Assembly: GCA_028023455.1 (NCBI GenBank)
Contig: JAQFVV010000508.1
Location: forward strand, 92,001-156,000
Origin: Epiperipatus broadwayi
Taxonomy: Eukaryota; Onychophora; Udeonychophora; Euonychophora; Peripatidae
Reading direction: 5' to 3'
Length of the DNA stretch: 64,000 bases
The translations under genes were made by a program, and so were the position numbers. Positions 12,446-25,949 of this stretch are shown here, piece by piece (within the stretch, counting starts at the first letter, position 1; the number at the start of each line of letters is the position of its first letter). The notes under the pieces were generated by a model. The model searched no databases. It saw only the letters and a list, made by a program, of their open reading frames with translations, and had not been told where the DNA came from.

Positions 12446-13412
12446 CTTCTCTTTTGTAGTTATTAAAAAAAACATATTCACTACATATTTGCGATATAAT
12501 TTTTTTTTATTTGAGATATTAGATTACCCACAAAAATCTATTTGGATTAATTACATTATTATTGTATTAATGCTATCTAAAATACAAAAGTTTTGGGTAA
12601 ATAAAATCCCTTTTACATTATTATATGTTAAAATACATAAATACACTTTATATTCGGGCATTTATTTGTTTATTTTGTATAGCCTTGAAATAAATCATTG
12701 GTCAAATATAGATTTAAAAATTGCTAGATTTGGTTTTAAACACAGATTATGTCACTATTGATTACTTTTTATAGTAAGAAACATTAGAACTGCAAAATAT
12801 TATTCATTAAAATTAGAATAAAATTTAGAAGTGCACTACCATTATTGAATAATCCGAGAAATTTATTTATTATTTTATTGGATGTGAATCTATTATTAAA
12901 GTATAGATTAGTTTAAGTTTATGTGGAAATATAAAAACTTGCACGCCTTGCGAATTACAAGATGCATTAAATATAGTAGCACTTCTTCACATTATCCACA
13001 CTATATCACAACAGAGGAGAGGGATTGTAACCATTTTTTCTTATTTTTGGTTTCAAAATATATTTATTTATAATGCATATATACTTATACTTATACTATT
13101 CTTCTCACTCCCAAAAGATAATTAGACATTTCAACTTATAAAATGTATTGATATGAAATTTATATAAACCATTTCTTAATTTTTTTTTTAGCATTAAATA
13201 CCATTTGATTAACGTTTTTCTTTAACTTCTAACAAGTGTCTAACTAAAATATTCTATACCCATAACCTTACTTTCTTTATGAGTTACATATTTATTTCAA
13301 TTATAAATAAATAAAGGGACTTAAGTGTTAGTTGGACATCAATGTTCTCGTTTTAAAGAAGTTAAAAGTTAGATGCTCAAATAATTTAAATTTAATAATA
13401 ATTTTAATAAAA

Positions 13413-13535
<123 letters not shown>

Positions 13536-14860
13536 GATGATGATGAAGCTCTTCTGCTTATTTTCAATAGTGGATTGACTTCCTTAGCTTAAATTAAATT
13601 ATATTAAAAAAATTCAAAAAATGTGCACATATGATAGAAAAATTGATATCTAAATGATCTCTTCTCGCTTTAGAAAATAAGCTTAGTACGATAAAAATAA
13701 AGTCACAGCTTTAAAATATGTAATGATAATTATTATTATAAGTTTTAATATGAGATTTTAAACTCTTAAGTTCTTTAAAGCAAACATTGGTGACCAGACT
13801 AATCTTTAAGTACCTAAATAAATATAGGCATCAGAAAATGTTTAAGAATTACCAAGATACATTTCTACTAAAGGAGTTTTCTCATTTAGCCCAAATCATC
13901 ATATTCTTTCAAATGTATTTACCTGAATTTGAAGTTTCTATTTGGAATAATAATAATATTCTAATATCTATTAAAACAAATAGTTATTGTTAATAGTGAT
14001 GTCTTTATCTAATATTACGTTATTATTAACTTATACAATGATGTACACCTACATTTTACATTCTTATCTAGATATTGTCAAAATAATACGAATATAATAA
14101 TAATTAAGATTTTTATATTAAATGGGAATAGATTTTGTTGCAACAGTTTATTTTTCTTAAAAATTATTTTCATATTTTTATATATAATATATAAAGATAT
14201 TCGTCAAATACATTTATTTATGACTTGTTTAAAATACATATCGTGCTCGTTATTATCGTCTATTTCTATCAATCTTGTTATTTAGATTATTTATTTCTGT
14301 TTTTATTATTCACAATTTTATCTACTATATTATACTGTGATTGCTTTTATGCCGAACTTGAATCATGATACTAAAATCTTTATTTGTCATTCTCCTATGA
14401 TTTATTTACATTACTCACATAAATGCATATTAGCGTGACTTTTGTCAGCGCGTTTATTTGCTTTTTTCCAATTGTAGTAAATTATAGTATTCCAATATTA
14501 ATTAAGTAAATTACTTGTTTTTAAAGAAATGTGTTTCATATGACAATAGTTAATTTTTTAAAAAGCTATTCTCTAGAGTACAATTTTTAATAGTATGTTA
14601 GCTTTTTTAATTAACATATTTTATCCAATCACTAATAACTTCCAAATGCAGAAAAAAGTTTTTCAATAAAATAAGTAAAAAGTATTAGATAATATTAGTA
14701 ATAAAACAGCACGAACATTTACATAATAAATGCTGCTAAAATGTATATATATATAATTCAAACCTCTTCAACAATTCATTTTTTAGACAGTAATAACTTA
14801 CTGCAATATTTAAAAAAAAACGTATATCTATAATATAACGGTCGATAGAACTTCCCTATC

Positions 14861-14980
14861 TGCCATGTCAGGGCGCTACTAATCTATTCGAACCTAGAAA
14901 ATGTATAAAGGTGGCAGATACATACGAGGGAGGTTCAACTTTATCTGATCGAAAGCTTCAGTCACTAACTCAGAGAGAAG
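14861..14980 (+). promoter_or_regulatory. Possible TATA promoter and short first exon (unit 1)
   Basis: A TATA box 'tataaag' at 14,904-14,910 is followed 33 nt later by an initiator-like 'ttcaact' (A at 14,937). The segment then runs to 'agagagaag' with a strong splice donor 'gtgagc' at 14,981. Upstream, at 14,861-14,880, lies a GC-rich phrase 'tgccatgtcagggcgctact'. The block stands out from its AT-rich surroundings by GC and CpG content. A transcript with a non-coding first exon is the simplest reading; an old LTR-type promoter is an alternative. Confidence 0.35.
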
Positions 14981-16073
14981 GTGAGCTTAAAATATCACTC
15001 TGAATATTTACAATTTCTAATTCTTTATTTTAAAAAAATTAATTAAACAAAACATTTTTATTATAACGCACAAAATTTCTGAAAACAGAGTTACGATTAA
15101 ATATATTGAATTTATGTCTATGCGCAGAAGGATGCATTTAATAAATTTAATACATTTTTAATATCTTACTAAAATTAAATACGCTACATAGAATTCACAC
15201 ATAACTAACACACTCTTTTTAAACTTAGGCTTAAATTTCGCGTTTAAACCAACGATAGATTACTAATGTACCGATGTCACCAATGCAAAATGAGACTGTT
15301 AGCATAATACAATCATGATGAAAGGAATTTACATTTGTAGAACGATATGAGTAGAAAAATAACGAATCATGATGGGAAAGAATGAACATCTTCCCCACGA
15401 TTATTAATAAATTTTACCAACAGTCATAAATGATCCACTTCCAATTGGTGATACAAAACAAAATCATTTTAAAAATATATAAAATAGATGCTCTATAAAT
15501 AGGGATAACAGTTTAGTCAGCTTACTATCCCAATCAGAGTGTAACAGAATCAATGGCTTAGGAAATACATCTATGACCATTGGCAACATTGTGGCTACCA
15601 TTTTGGGCCATGAATTTAGGTGGGTATTATGCTATGTATGTTAATGTGCCACAAGGTAATGAGTATCCAATGTGCCTACCCAGATTACATTGACATAAAA
15701 CCACTGTAATTTCTCCACCAGCACTGATTCGACTATGAAGCAATTAGTCCAAAATTAACAAACTTAAACTAACATAATCTTACGAATCTATGCAGCCATT
15801 TATACCTATTTTAAACTATTAATTTAAATATATTTACAAGAATATAAATGATATTACGCACACATATAAAAATATAATAAATAATTTAAAATGTTGGTCA
15901 GGTAAAAGATTTCTTTTAAAAAATAAGTGCATATAAAAATATTACTTGAAAAGTTTGTATTATACAATTAAATCTTATAGTTTATTGAATGCTAAACTTC
16001 ATACTTTTCAATGCCGTAGGTTTAGTGAAGTCCATTGTTGTGGTCTTAATATGTCACACAACTATATTCACAG

Positions 16074-16178
16074 TTGCTTCCATCCCAAATTGATATTGTC
16101 CTAGGTGGAGATGAATCTGTTGCTGATAAGTTTCCAGGAACCATCAATCTGGAGACCATTTCAGCAGGTGCAAATATG
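16074..16178 (+). CDS. Possible 35-codon exon (unit 1)
   Basis: The segment lies between an acceptor-like 'ctatattcacag' and a donor 'gtaaat'. It is exactly 105 nt and open in one frame (phase 0 at both ends): it starts LLPSQIDIVLGGDESVADKF and continues with 15 residues ending in SAGANM. Base composition is richer than its flanks. The IDIVLGGD phrase loosely recalls the post-catalytic region of retroelement aspartic proteases such as BEL/Pao, so a transposon relic is as plausible as a host exon. I do not recognise the protein. Confidence 0.25.
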
Positions 16179-16654
16179 GTAAATGTAAATTATTGGGTGC
16201 CCCTACATTTCAGAGATCCACAATACATGTATAAAATATATTACAATAACACACAATCAGCAAGGGCAATCCAAATCTAAATTTCCACTTAAAAGTTTTC
16301 TCCTTATATAATTTTGAATTCTTATCAAATTCTAGGTATCAATCTTACCTGGTTTGGTGCTGTTGATATTGATGATGATGACTTTTCTCTTGCATGTTTA
16401 TTTCCATTGTTATTGGCCAGCTTGCTATAGAGCGAGAACTCAAAATTTTATCACTAGTATTTTTTAATTTATCACTTATCTACCTTTATACCCAAGGGGA
16501 TGTTTGTTATTTAGAAAATCATTTTCATTCTATGATTAAAAATAACTTTCAACTTTAACTAATTAACAGATTTTTTCTTATTCTTTTATATTAAAATCAA
16601 TCTTGTTTTTAGATATTTAAATTATTATATAATTAGTTTGCCATTATATCTAGC

Positions 16655-17013
16655 TATTATTATATGGTGAAACTGAACTGAGTTCAGACCAATATAGCTA
16701 TCTGTTTTGTAAAGCTAGATTTGATAAAAGTTATGTTTGCTGAAAAATTTGAGTTTTCAAACTGATAGTACCGTATTAAATAAGTGTTCTGAGTTGGAGT
16801 TTTAGATCTAGTTTCTCAAATCCTAACTCTTCACTGAGATGAGCCATTAAGCTTGAAACCAATTGGTCTGGAGATGAGAATAGTATGCCAAAGATTTTGT
16901 AATTCTTTCTCTACTGGAAATTATGATTAAAGCTTGTTTGGAGCTAACGGTAAGTTCCATCTAGCGAACATTTTTTAGCACAAGCTTAAAGGCAAGTTGC
17001 ACAACTTGTGACT

Positions 17014-17019
<6 letters not shown>
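16655..17019 (+). repeat. R2b: diverged R2 subfamily member (unit 1)
   Basis: Shared landmarks with R2 in the same order are 'ggtgaaactgaactgagttc' (R2: 'ggtgatgctgaactgagatc'), 'tatagctatctg', 'tttagatctagtttct' and 'aagcttgaaa', ending in 'gacttgtttta' before a TA tract. The 3' third differs: it has 'ggtaagttccatctag' where R2 has 'ggtagaacgccatct'. This shows two subfamilies of one repeat. Confidence 0.75.
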
Positions 17020-17093
<74 letters not shown>

Positions 17094-17162
17094 GTAAGTT
17101 CCATCTAGTGAACATTTTGGCACAAGCTTGTGCTAAAATGTTCACTAGATGGAACTTACCAC
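17020..17162. repeat. (TA)n plus R2b-end hairpin (unit 1)
   Basis: A TA tract (about 17,020-17,090) is followed by 'gtggtaagttccatctagtg', which reaches a centre at 'acaagcttgt' and returns as its reverse complement, ending 'taccac' at about 17,162. The arms are about 36 nt and nearly perfect. The arm sequence is the 3' end of R2b, so two R2b ends face each other. Confidence 0.85.
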
Positions 17163-17179
17163 ACGCTCCAAACAAGCTT

Positions 17180-17335
17180 TTTGAATTTAATGTCAGTTGA
17201 GGCAGGTTAGAAAGTAACCGAAAGTATTTCTGCGATTTAAAGATTGTTTGTAATTGTTTGTAAACCGTTAAAAATATTATTTCAATTATAATTACAATAT
17301 TGTTTTTAATTAACGGATATTTTATTTATTATATA
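17180..17335 (+). repeat. R1 repeat (unit 1)
   Basis: A single plus-strand R1 copy: 'cagttgaggcaggtta', then 'aagtaaccgaaagta', 'aaagattgtttgtaattg' and an AT-rich end. It matches both arms of the hairpin at 2,413-2,594. Confidence 0.75.
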
Positions 17336-19585
17336 TATATAATTTCACTTTTATTTGAACGTGATGTAATGGCATATAAGTATACTGTTACAAAAAATAT
17401 GCTTTGCATATGTATGTTGATATACTGTACAAAGTGCATAATTATTCTTTCTTTGATGCTTTTGCTTTCCAATCAGATTAGACTGCTAATTGTGGAAAAT
17501 CAAGAATCATCATCATTTAAGTTATTCATTATTATGAACTCTTAAAGTGCTCAAGAAATTTTAAATTATAAACATCCAGGTTGAGGTTAAGATTAACAAA
17601 AATCTACACAGGCTATACATGGGGTTTTTAGAACCTCTTTTTCATCTTTTCCTGCAGTTTTCAAAAAGGTGCATTTCATTTTTCTATGATAAAAAATAAA
17701 AAAAAATTATGATAATTTTTGTGATTAAGTAGATTGACTTTTTTTGTCTTTCTCTCATTTTTTTGTTAGTTACTAGAGTATAGTTCAGCATGAAAAATAT
17801 ATCGGTAAATGTTTTACTTTTTCCATTGTATTTTGAAGGAAACATTATGAGGGCTTATTGGTAAGTCTTTTTATTTTTCTATATTTTTTAAATATTATAG
17901 GTACCTCAAGCTAAACTCTATGATGAATTTAGTATTTCATTCACTTTTCATTTTATTTTATTATTTTGCATATAGTGACTATTTTCGTAGTACTTTTTAA
18001 TAAATTACAAACTGTATTGAAGTTCTTTATTATAATATTCAAATTATACTAATTATTGATCAATATTAAGTACTTGTTATAAGGGATGTTAGTAGGGATG
18101 TCTTATACATTGTAATCCCCTAAACAGAAATGCATTTTGAAGGACTACTGAGGAAAATGAAAGGTATTACTGTCTTTATTCTATGAAGTTTTTAAGTGAT
18201 GGATTACCTTAAGTAAGTGTTATTATATACTGATTTTTTAGAAAATTTATGATGAATCCAATTAACCTATTAACAAAACAATAGTTTTAAGTTGTGTGCA
18301 TTATAATTTTGAATTTATAAAATAATATGAAAATAATTATTAGTAATGTTAACTTTGGTTCCATTTTTTATTAGTTTAAATATCAAAAACTATATATTTT
18401 TTCAACTTAACAACATTCTTAGGGGTTATATGTTTCAAAAATATATATTATGTCAATAAAATTAGACTTCAGCTCCTAATAAAGATTTGTCTTTGAAGAA
18501 CAAAAATGAACTGCCTTCTCGCAACTTCAGAACCAATATATATCTCTTCAATATAACTACACCATTCTACAAGTTGTAGAAACAATTGATTTAATATGAA
18601 GAAGACACAGCCTGTATCAACTTCTCTTTTGTAGTTATTAAAAAAAAACATATTCACTACATATTTACGATATAATTTTTTTTTATTTGAGATATTAGAT
18701 TACCCACAAAAATCTATTTGGATTAATTACATTATTATTGTATTACTGCTATCTAAAATACAAAAGTTTTGGGTAAATAAATCCCTTTTACATTATTATA
18801 TGTTAAAATACATAAATACACTTTATATTCGGGCATTTATTTGTTTATTTTGTATAGCCTTGAAATAAATCATTGGTCAAATATAGATTTAAAAATTGCT
18901 AGATTTGGTTTTAAACACAGATTATGTCACTATTGATTACTTTTTATAGTAAGAAACATTAGAACTGCAAAATATTATTCATTAAAATTAGAATAAAATT
19001 TAGAAGTGCACTACCATTATTGAATAATCCGAGAAATTTATTTATTATTTTATTGGATGTGAATCTATTATTAAAGTATAGATTAGTTTAAGTTTATGTG
19101 GAAATATAAAAACTTGTACGCCTTGCGAATTACAAGATGCATTAAATATAGTAGCACTTCTTCACATTATCCACACTATATCACAACAGAGGAGAGGGAT
19201 TGTAACCATTTTTTCTTATTTTTGGTTTCAAAATATATTTATTTATAATGCATATATACTTATAATTATGCTATTCTTCTCACTCCCAAAAGATAATTAG
19301 ACATTTCAACTTATAAAATGTATTGATATGAAATTTATATAAACCATTTCTTAATTTTTTTTTTAGCATTAAATACCATTTGATTAACGTTTTTCTTTAA
19401 CTTCTAACAAGTGTCTAACTAAAATATTCTATACCCATAACCTTACTTTCTTTATGAGTTACATATTTATTTCAATTATAAATAAATAAAGGGACTTAAG
19501 TGTTAGTTGGACATCAATGTTCTCGTTTTAAAGAAGTTAAAAGTTAGATGCTCAAATAATTTAAATTTAATAATTATTTTAATAA

Positions 19586-19742
<157 letters not shown>

Positions 19743-21054
19743 AGCTCTTCTGCTTATTTTCAATAGTGGATTGACTTCCTTAGCTTAAATTAAATTATAT
19801 TAAAAAAATTCAAAAAATGTGCACATATGATAGAAAAATTGATATCTAAATGATCTCTTCTCGCTTTAGAAAATAAGCTTAGTACGATAAAAATAAAGTC
19901 ACAGCTTTAAAATATGTAATGATAATCATTATTATAAGTTTTAATATGAGATTTTAAACTCTTAAGTTCTTTAAAGCAAACATTGGTGACCAGACTAATC
20001 TTTAAGTACCTAAATAAATATAGGCATCAGAAAATGTTTAAGAATTACCAAGATACATTTCTACTAAAGGAGTTTTCTCATTTAGCCCAAATCATCATAT
20101 TCTTTCAAATGTATTTACCTGAATTTGAAGTTTCTATTTGGAATAATAATAATATTCTAATATCTAATAAAACAAATAGTTATTGTTAATAGTGATGTCT
20201 TTATCTAATATTACGTTATTATTAACTTATACAATGATGTACACCTACATTTTACATTCTTATCTAGATATTGTCAAAATAATACGAATATAATAATAAT
20301 TAAGATTTTTATATTAAATGGGAATAGATTTTGTTGCAACAGTTTATTTTTCTTAAAAATTATTTTCATATTTTTATATATAATATATAAAGATATTCGT
20401 CAAATATATTTATTTATGACTTGTTTAAAATACATATCGTGCTCGTTATTATCGTCTATTTCTATCAATCTTGTTATTTAGATTATTTATTTCTGTTTTT
20501 ATTATTCACAATTTTATCTACTATATTATACTGTGATTGCTTTTATGTCGAACTTGAATCATGATACTAAAATCTTTATTTGTCATTCTCCTATGATTTA
20601 TTTACATTACTCACATAAATGCATATTAGCGTGACTTTTGTCAGCGCGTTTATTTGCTTTTTTCCAATTGTAGTAAATTATAGTATTCCAATATTAATTA
20701 AGTAAATTACTTGTTTTTAAAGAAATGTGTTTCAAATGACAATAGTTAATTTTTTAAAAAGCTATTCTCTAGAGTACAATTTTTAATAGTATGTTAGCTT
20801 TTTTAATTAACATATTTTATCCAATCACTAATAACTTCCAAATGCAGAAAAAAGTTTTTCAATAAAATAAGTAAAAAGTATTAGATAATATTAGTAATAA
20901 AACAGCACGAACATTTACATAATAAATGCTGCTAAAATATATATATATAATTCAAACCTCTTCAACAATTCATTTTTTAGACAGTAATAACTTACTGCAA
21001 TATTTAAAAAAAAACGTATATCTATAATATAACGGTCGATAGAACTTCCCTATC

Positions 21055-21174
21055 TGCCATGTCAGGGCGCTACTAATCTATTCGAACCTAGAAAATGTAT
21101 AAAGGTGACAGATACATACGAGGGAGGTTCAACTTTATCTGATCGAAAGCTTCAGTCACTAACTCAGAGAGAAG
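21055..21174 (+). promoter_or_regulatory. Duplicate of the TATA promoter and first exon (unit 2)
   Basis: TATA box at 21,098-21,104 and donor 'gtgagc' at 21,175. All landmarks of the unit 1 copy are kept; the one difference noticed is 'ggtggcag' to 'ggtgacag' just after the TATA box. If unit 1 is active, unit 2 should have the same core elements. Confidence 0.35.
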
Positions 21175-22267
21175 GTGAGCTTAAAATATCACTCTGAATA
21201 TTTACAATTTCTAATTCTTTATTTTAAAAAAATTAATTAAACAAAACATTTTTATTATAACGCACAAAATTTCTGAAAACAGAGTTACGATTAAATATAT
21301 TGAATTTATGTCTATGCGCAGAAGGATGCATTTAATAAATTTAATATATTTTTAATATCTTACTAAAATTAAATACGCTACATAGAATTCACACATAACT
21401 ATCACACTCCTTTTAAACTTAGGCTTAAATTTCGCGTTTAAACCAACGATAGATTACTAATGTACCGATGTCACCAATGCAAAATGAGACTGTTAGCATA
21501 ATACAATCATGATGAAAGGAATTTACATTTGTAGAACGATATGAGTAGAAAAATAACGAATCATGATGGGAAAGAATGAACATCTTCCCCACGATTATTA
21601 ATAAATTTTACCAACAGTCATGAATGATCCACTGCCAATTGGTGATACAAAACAAAATCATTTCAAAAATATATAAAATAGATGCTCTATAAATAGGGAT
21701 AACAGTTTAGTCAGCTTACTATCCCAATCAGAGTGTAACAGAATCAATGGCTTAGGAAATACATCTATGACCATTGGCAACATTGTGGCTGCCATTTTGG
21801 GCCATGAATTTAGGTGGGTATTATGCTATGTATGTTAATGTGCCACAAGGTAATAAGTATCCAATGTGCCTACCCAGATTACATTGACATAAAACCACTG
21901 TAATCTCTCCACCAGCACTGATTCGACTATGAAACAATTAGTCCAAAATTAACAAACTTAAACTAACATAATCTTATGAATCTATGAAGCCATTTATATC
22001 TATTTTAAACTATTAATTTAAATATATTTACAAGAATATAAATGATATTACGCACTCATATAAAAATATAATAAATAATTTAAAATTTTGGTCAGGTAAA
22101 AGATTTCTTTTAAAAAATAAGTGCATTTAAAAATATTACTTGAAAAGTTTGTATTATACAATTAAATCTTATAGTTTATTGAATGCTAAACTTCATACTT
22201 TCCAATGCTGTAGGTTTAGTGAAGTCCATTGTTGTGGTCTTAATATGTCACACAACTATGTTCACAG

Positions 22268-22372
22268 TTGCTTCCATCCCAAATTGATATTGTCCTAGGT
22301 GGAGATGAATCTGTTGCTGATAAGTTTCCAGGAACCATCAATCTGGAGACCACTTCAGCAGGTGCAAATATG
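22268..22372 (+). CDS. Duplicate of the possible 35-codon exon (unit 2)
   Basis: Same length, frame, acceptor and donor as the unit 1 copy. One coding change is seen: ATT to ACT, Ile to Thr at codon 29. A single replacement in 105 nt does not settle whether the sequence is under selection. Confidence 0.25.
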
Positions 22373-22844
22373 GTAAATGTAAATTATTGGGTGTCCCCTA
22401 CATTTCAGAGATCCACAATACATGTATAAAATATATTACAATAACACACAATCAGCAAGGGCAATCCAAATCTAAATTTCCACTTAAAAGTTTTCTCTTT
22501 ATATAATTTTGAATTCTTATTAAATTCTAGGATCAATCTTACCTGGTTTGGTGCTGTTGATATTGATGATGATGACTTTTCTCTTGCATGTTTATTTCCA
22601 TTGTTATTGGCCAGCTTGCTATAGAGCGAGAACTCAAAATTTTATCACTAGTATTTTTTAATTTATCACTTATCTACCTTTATACCCAAGGGCATGTTTG
22701 TTATTTAGAAAATCATTTCCATTCTATGATTAAAAATAACTTTCAACTTTAACTAATTAACAGATTTTTTCTTATTCTTTTATATTAAAATCAATCTTGT
22801 TTTTAGATATTTAAATTATTATATAATTAGTTTGCCATTATATC

Positions 22845-23382
<538 letters not shown>

Positions 23383-23399
23383 CTCCAAACAAGCTTTTT

Positions 23400-23550
23400 A
23401 AATTTAATGGCAGTTGAGACAGGTTAGAAAGTAACCGAAAGTACTTCTATGGATTTAAAGATTGTTTGTAATTGTTTGTAAACTGTTAAAAATAGTATTT
23501 CAATTATAATTACAATATTGTTTTTAATTAATGGATATTTTATTTATATA
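23400..23550 (+). repeat. R1 repeat (unit 2)
   Basis: Duplicate of the unit 1 copy with a few substitutions ('gaggcagg' to 'gagacagg'). Confidence 0.75.
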
Positions 23551-24830
23551 TATATATAATTTCACTTTTATTTGAATGTGATGTAATGGCATATAAGTAT
23601 ACTGTTACAATAAAATATACTTTGCATATGTATGTTGATATACTGTACAAAGTGCATAATTATTCTTTCTTTGATGCTTTTGCTTTCCAATCAGATTAGA
23701 CTGCTAATGGGGAAAATCAAGAATCATCATCATTTAAGTTATTCATTATTATGAACTCTTAAAGTGCTCAAGAAATTTTAAATTATAAACATCCAGGTTG
23801 AGGTTAAGATTAACAAAAATCTACGCAGGCTATACATGGGGTTTTTAGAACATCTTTTTCATCTTTTCCTGCAGTTTTCAAAAAGGTGCATTTCATTTTT
23901 CTATGATAAAAAAAATATGATAATTTTTGTGATTAAGTAGATTGAATTTTTTTGTCTCTCTCTCTCATTTTTTTGTTAGTTACTAGAGTATAGTTCAGCA
24001 TGAAAAATATATCGGTAAAATGTTTTACTTTTTCCATTGTATTTTGAAGAAAACATTATGAGGGCTTATTGGTAAGTATTTTTATTTTTCTATATTTTTT
24101 AAATATTATGGGTACCTCAAGATAAACTCTATGATGAATTTAGTATTTCATTCACTTTTCATTTTATTTTATTATTTTGCATATAGTGACAATTTTCATA
24201 GTACTTTTTAATAAATTACAAACTGTATTGAAGTTCTTTTTATAATATACAAATTATACTAATTATTGATCAATATTAAGTACTTGTTATAAGGGATGTT
24301 ATTAGGGATGTCTTATACATTGCAATCCCCTAAACAGAAATGCATTTTGAAGGACTACTGAGGAAAATGAAAGGTATTACTGTCTTTATTCTATGAAGTT
24401 TTTAAGTGATGGATTACCTTAAGTAAGTGTTATTATATACCATTTTTTTAGAAAATTTATGATGAATCCAATTAACCTATTATCAAAACAATAGTTTTAA
24501 GTTGTGTACATGATAATTTTGAATTTATAAAATATAATGAAAATAATTATTAGAAATGTTAACTTTGGTTCTATTTTTTATTAGTTTAAATATCAAAAAC
24601 CATATATTTTTTTAACTTAACAACATTCTTAGGGGTTATATGTTTCAAAAATATATATTATGTCAATAAAATTAGACTTCAGCTCCTAATAAAGATTTGT
24701 CTTTGAAGAACAAAAATGAACTGCCTTCTCGCAACTTCAGAACCAATATATATCTCTTCAATATACCTACACCATTCTACAAGTTGTAGAAACAATTGAT
24801 TTAATATGAAGAAGTCACAGCCTGTATCAA

Positions 24831-25426
24831 ATTCATATATTAAGCTTGTTATGCTTCATTGATTATGGGATCAGAAAACTTTTCTACATAACTTTTTTCT
24901 AAAAAAAAAAAAAAAATTTTCTCTGAAATAATAAAATTCCACTGATATTTTTTTATTTATTATGCATGCATATTTTTCTTTGTTTTAGTGCCTTCAGAGA
25001 TAAAAGTTTACTGGCCAGATAAAATAATTTTAATAATATTATTTTATTCATATATTTTTGTTCACATACTGTACTATGCTTAAATGTATGAACCTTTAGA
25101 TACATTATATGATTTATGTTTCAACTGATGAGAATAACCAAAAGAATTTCATTGTTGTACATAACTTAAATGTTTGGGATTATATCATTTTGCCTGTTGT
25201 ATTTATCCCAAGATTTATTTGAATTACATAAACGCTTTAATGTAACATTTATTTATAAAACTATATGCAACAGCTTCATGATTGAGTGTTACATGTTACT
25301 ATTAATTAATGCTATTTTCTTATTAATATTATTTGTTAGGGATATAAATGAAATTCGATGATTTTTCACTTAATCAGTTCATATTAATTATTTTATTTAT
25401 TCACTGATCTCACATCATTTAAGTCA

Positions 25427-25427
<1 letters not shown>
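24831..25427. other. AT-rich region, nothing recognised
   Basis: Unique sequence to the right of the duplication; no frame longer than about 60 codons and no repeat match. Confidence 0.5.
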
Positions 25428-25504
<77 letters not shown>

Positions 25505-25512
25505 CATCATCA

Positions 25513-25577
<65 letters not shown>

Positions 25578-25620
25578 TACTGTTGTTGTTGTTGTTATTG
25601 TCATTGTTATTATTATTGGT
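25428..25620. repeat. (ATT)n(ATC)n(ATT)n array with GTT/GTC end
   Basis: ATT repeats from 25,428, interrupted by four ATC units near 25,504, ending in GTT and GTC/ATT variants. It lies upstream of LINE-Q, whose first recognisable coding sequence starts about 330 bp further on. Confidence 0.95.
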
Positions 25621-25949
25621 GTTGTTGTTACTATTATTATAAATTTGGTGATTATTATAATTTATATTGTGACATCAAGTATGCTAATTGGGACCAAATA
25701 TATTGTTTCCAAATGTAAATGATGCAATAGATCTGTTTCAAAAAATTATGCAAAAACTTTAAATAATAGAATACCATTATCCTATGAATCATTTAAAAAA
25801 TATTTTTTTTGGTTCTCTAATAATAATATATTTACAAAATAAAACATAAACATCGTAAGTTGTTTGAGAAATCGGGATCAATAATATGTTATAATAACTA
25901 TATATTTTAGAAGATTATTTAAAATCATAGAAAAAAAATGATTTCAAAA

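Noticed and set aside
13787-13993. 68-codon frame conserved in both duplication units (second copy 19,983-20,189)
   Set aside because: Conservation is explained by the recent duplication of the whole unit; one difference is a replacement (Ile to Asn), composition is AT-driven and no domain is seen.
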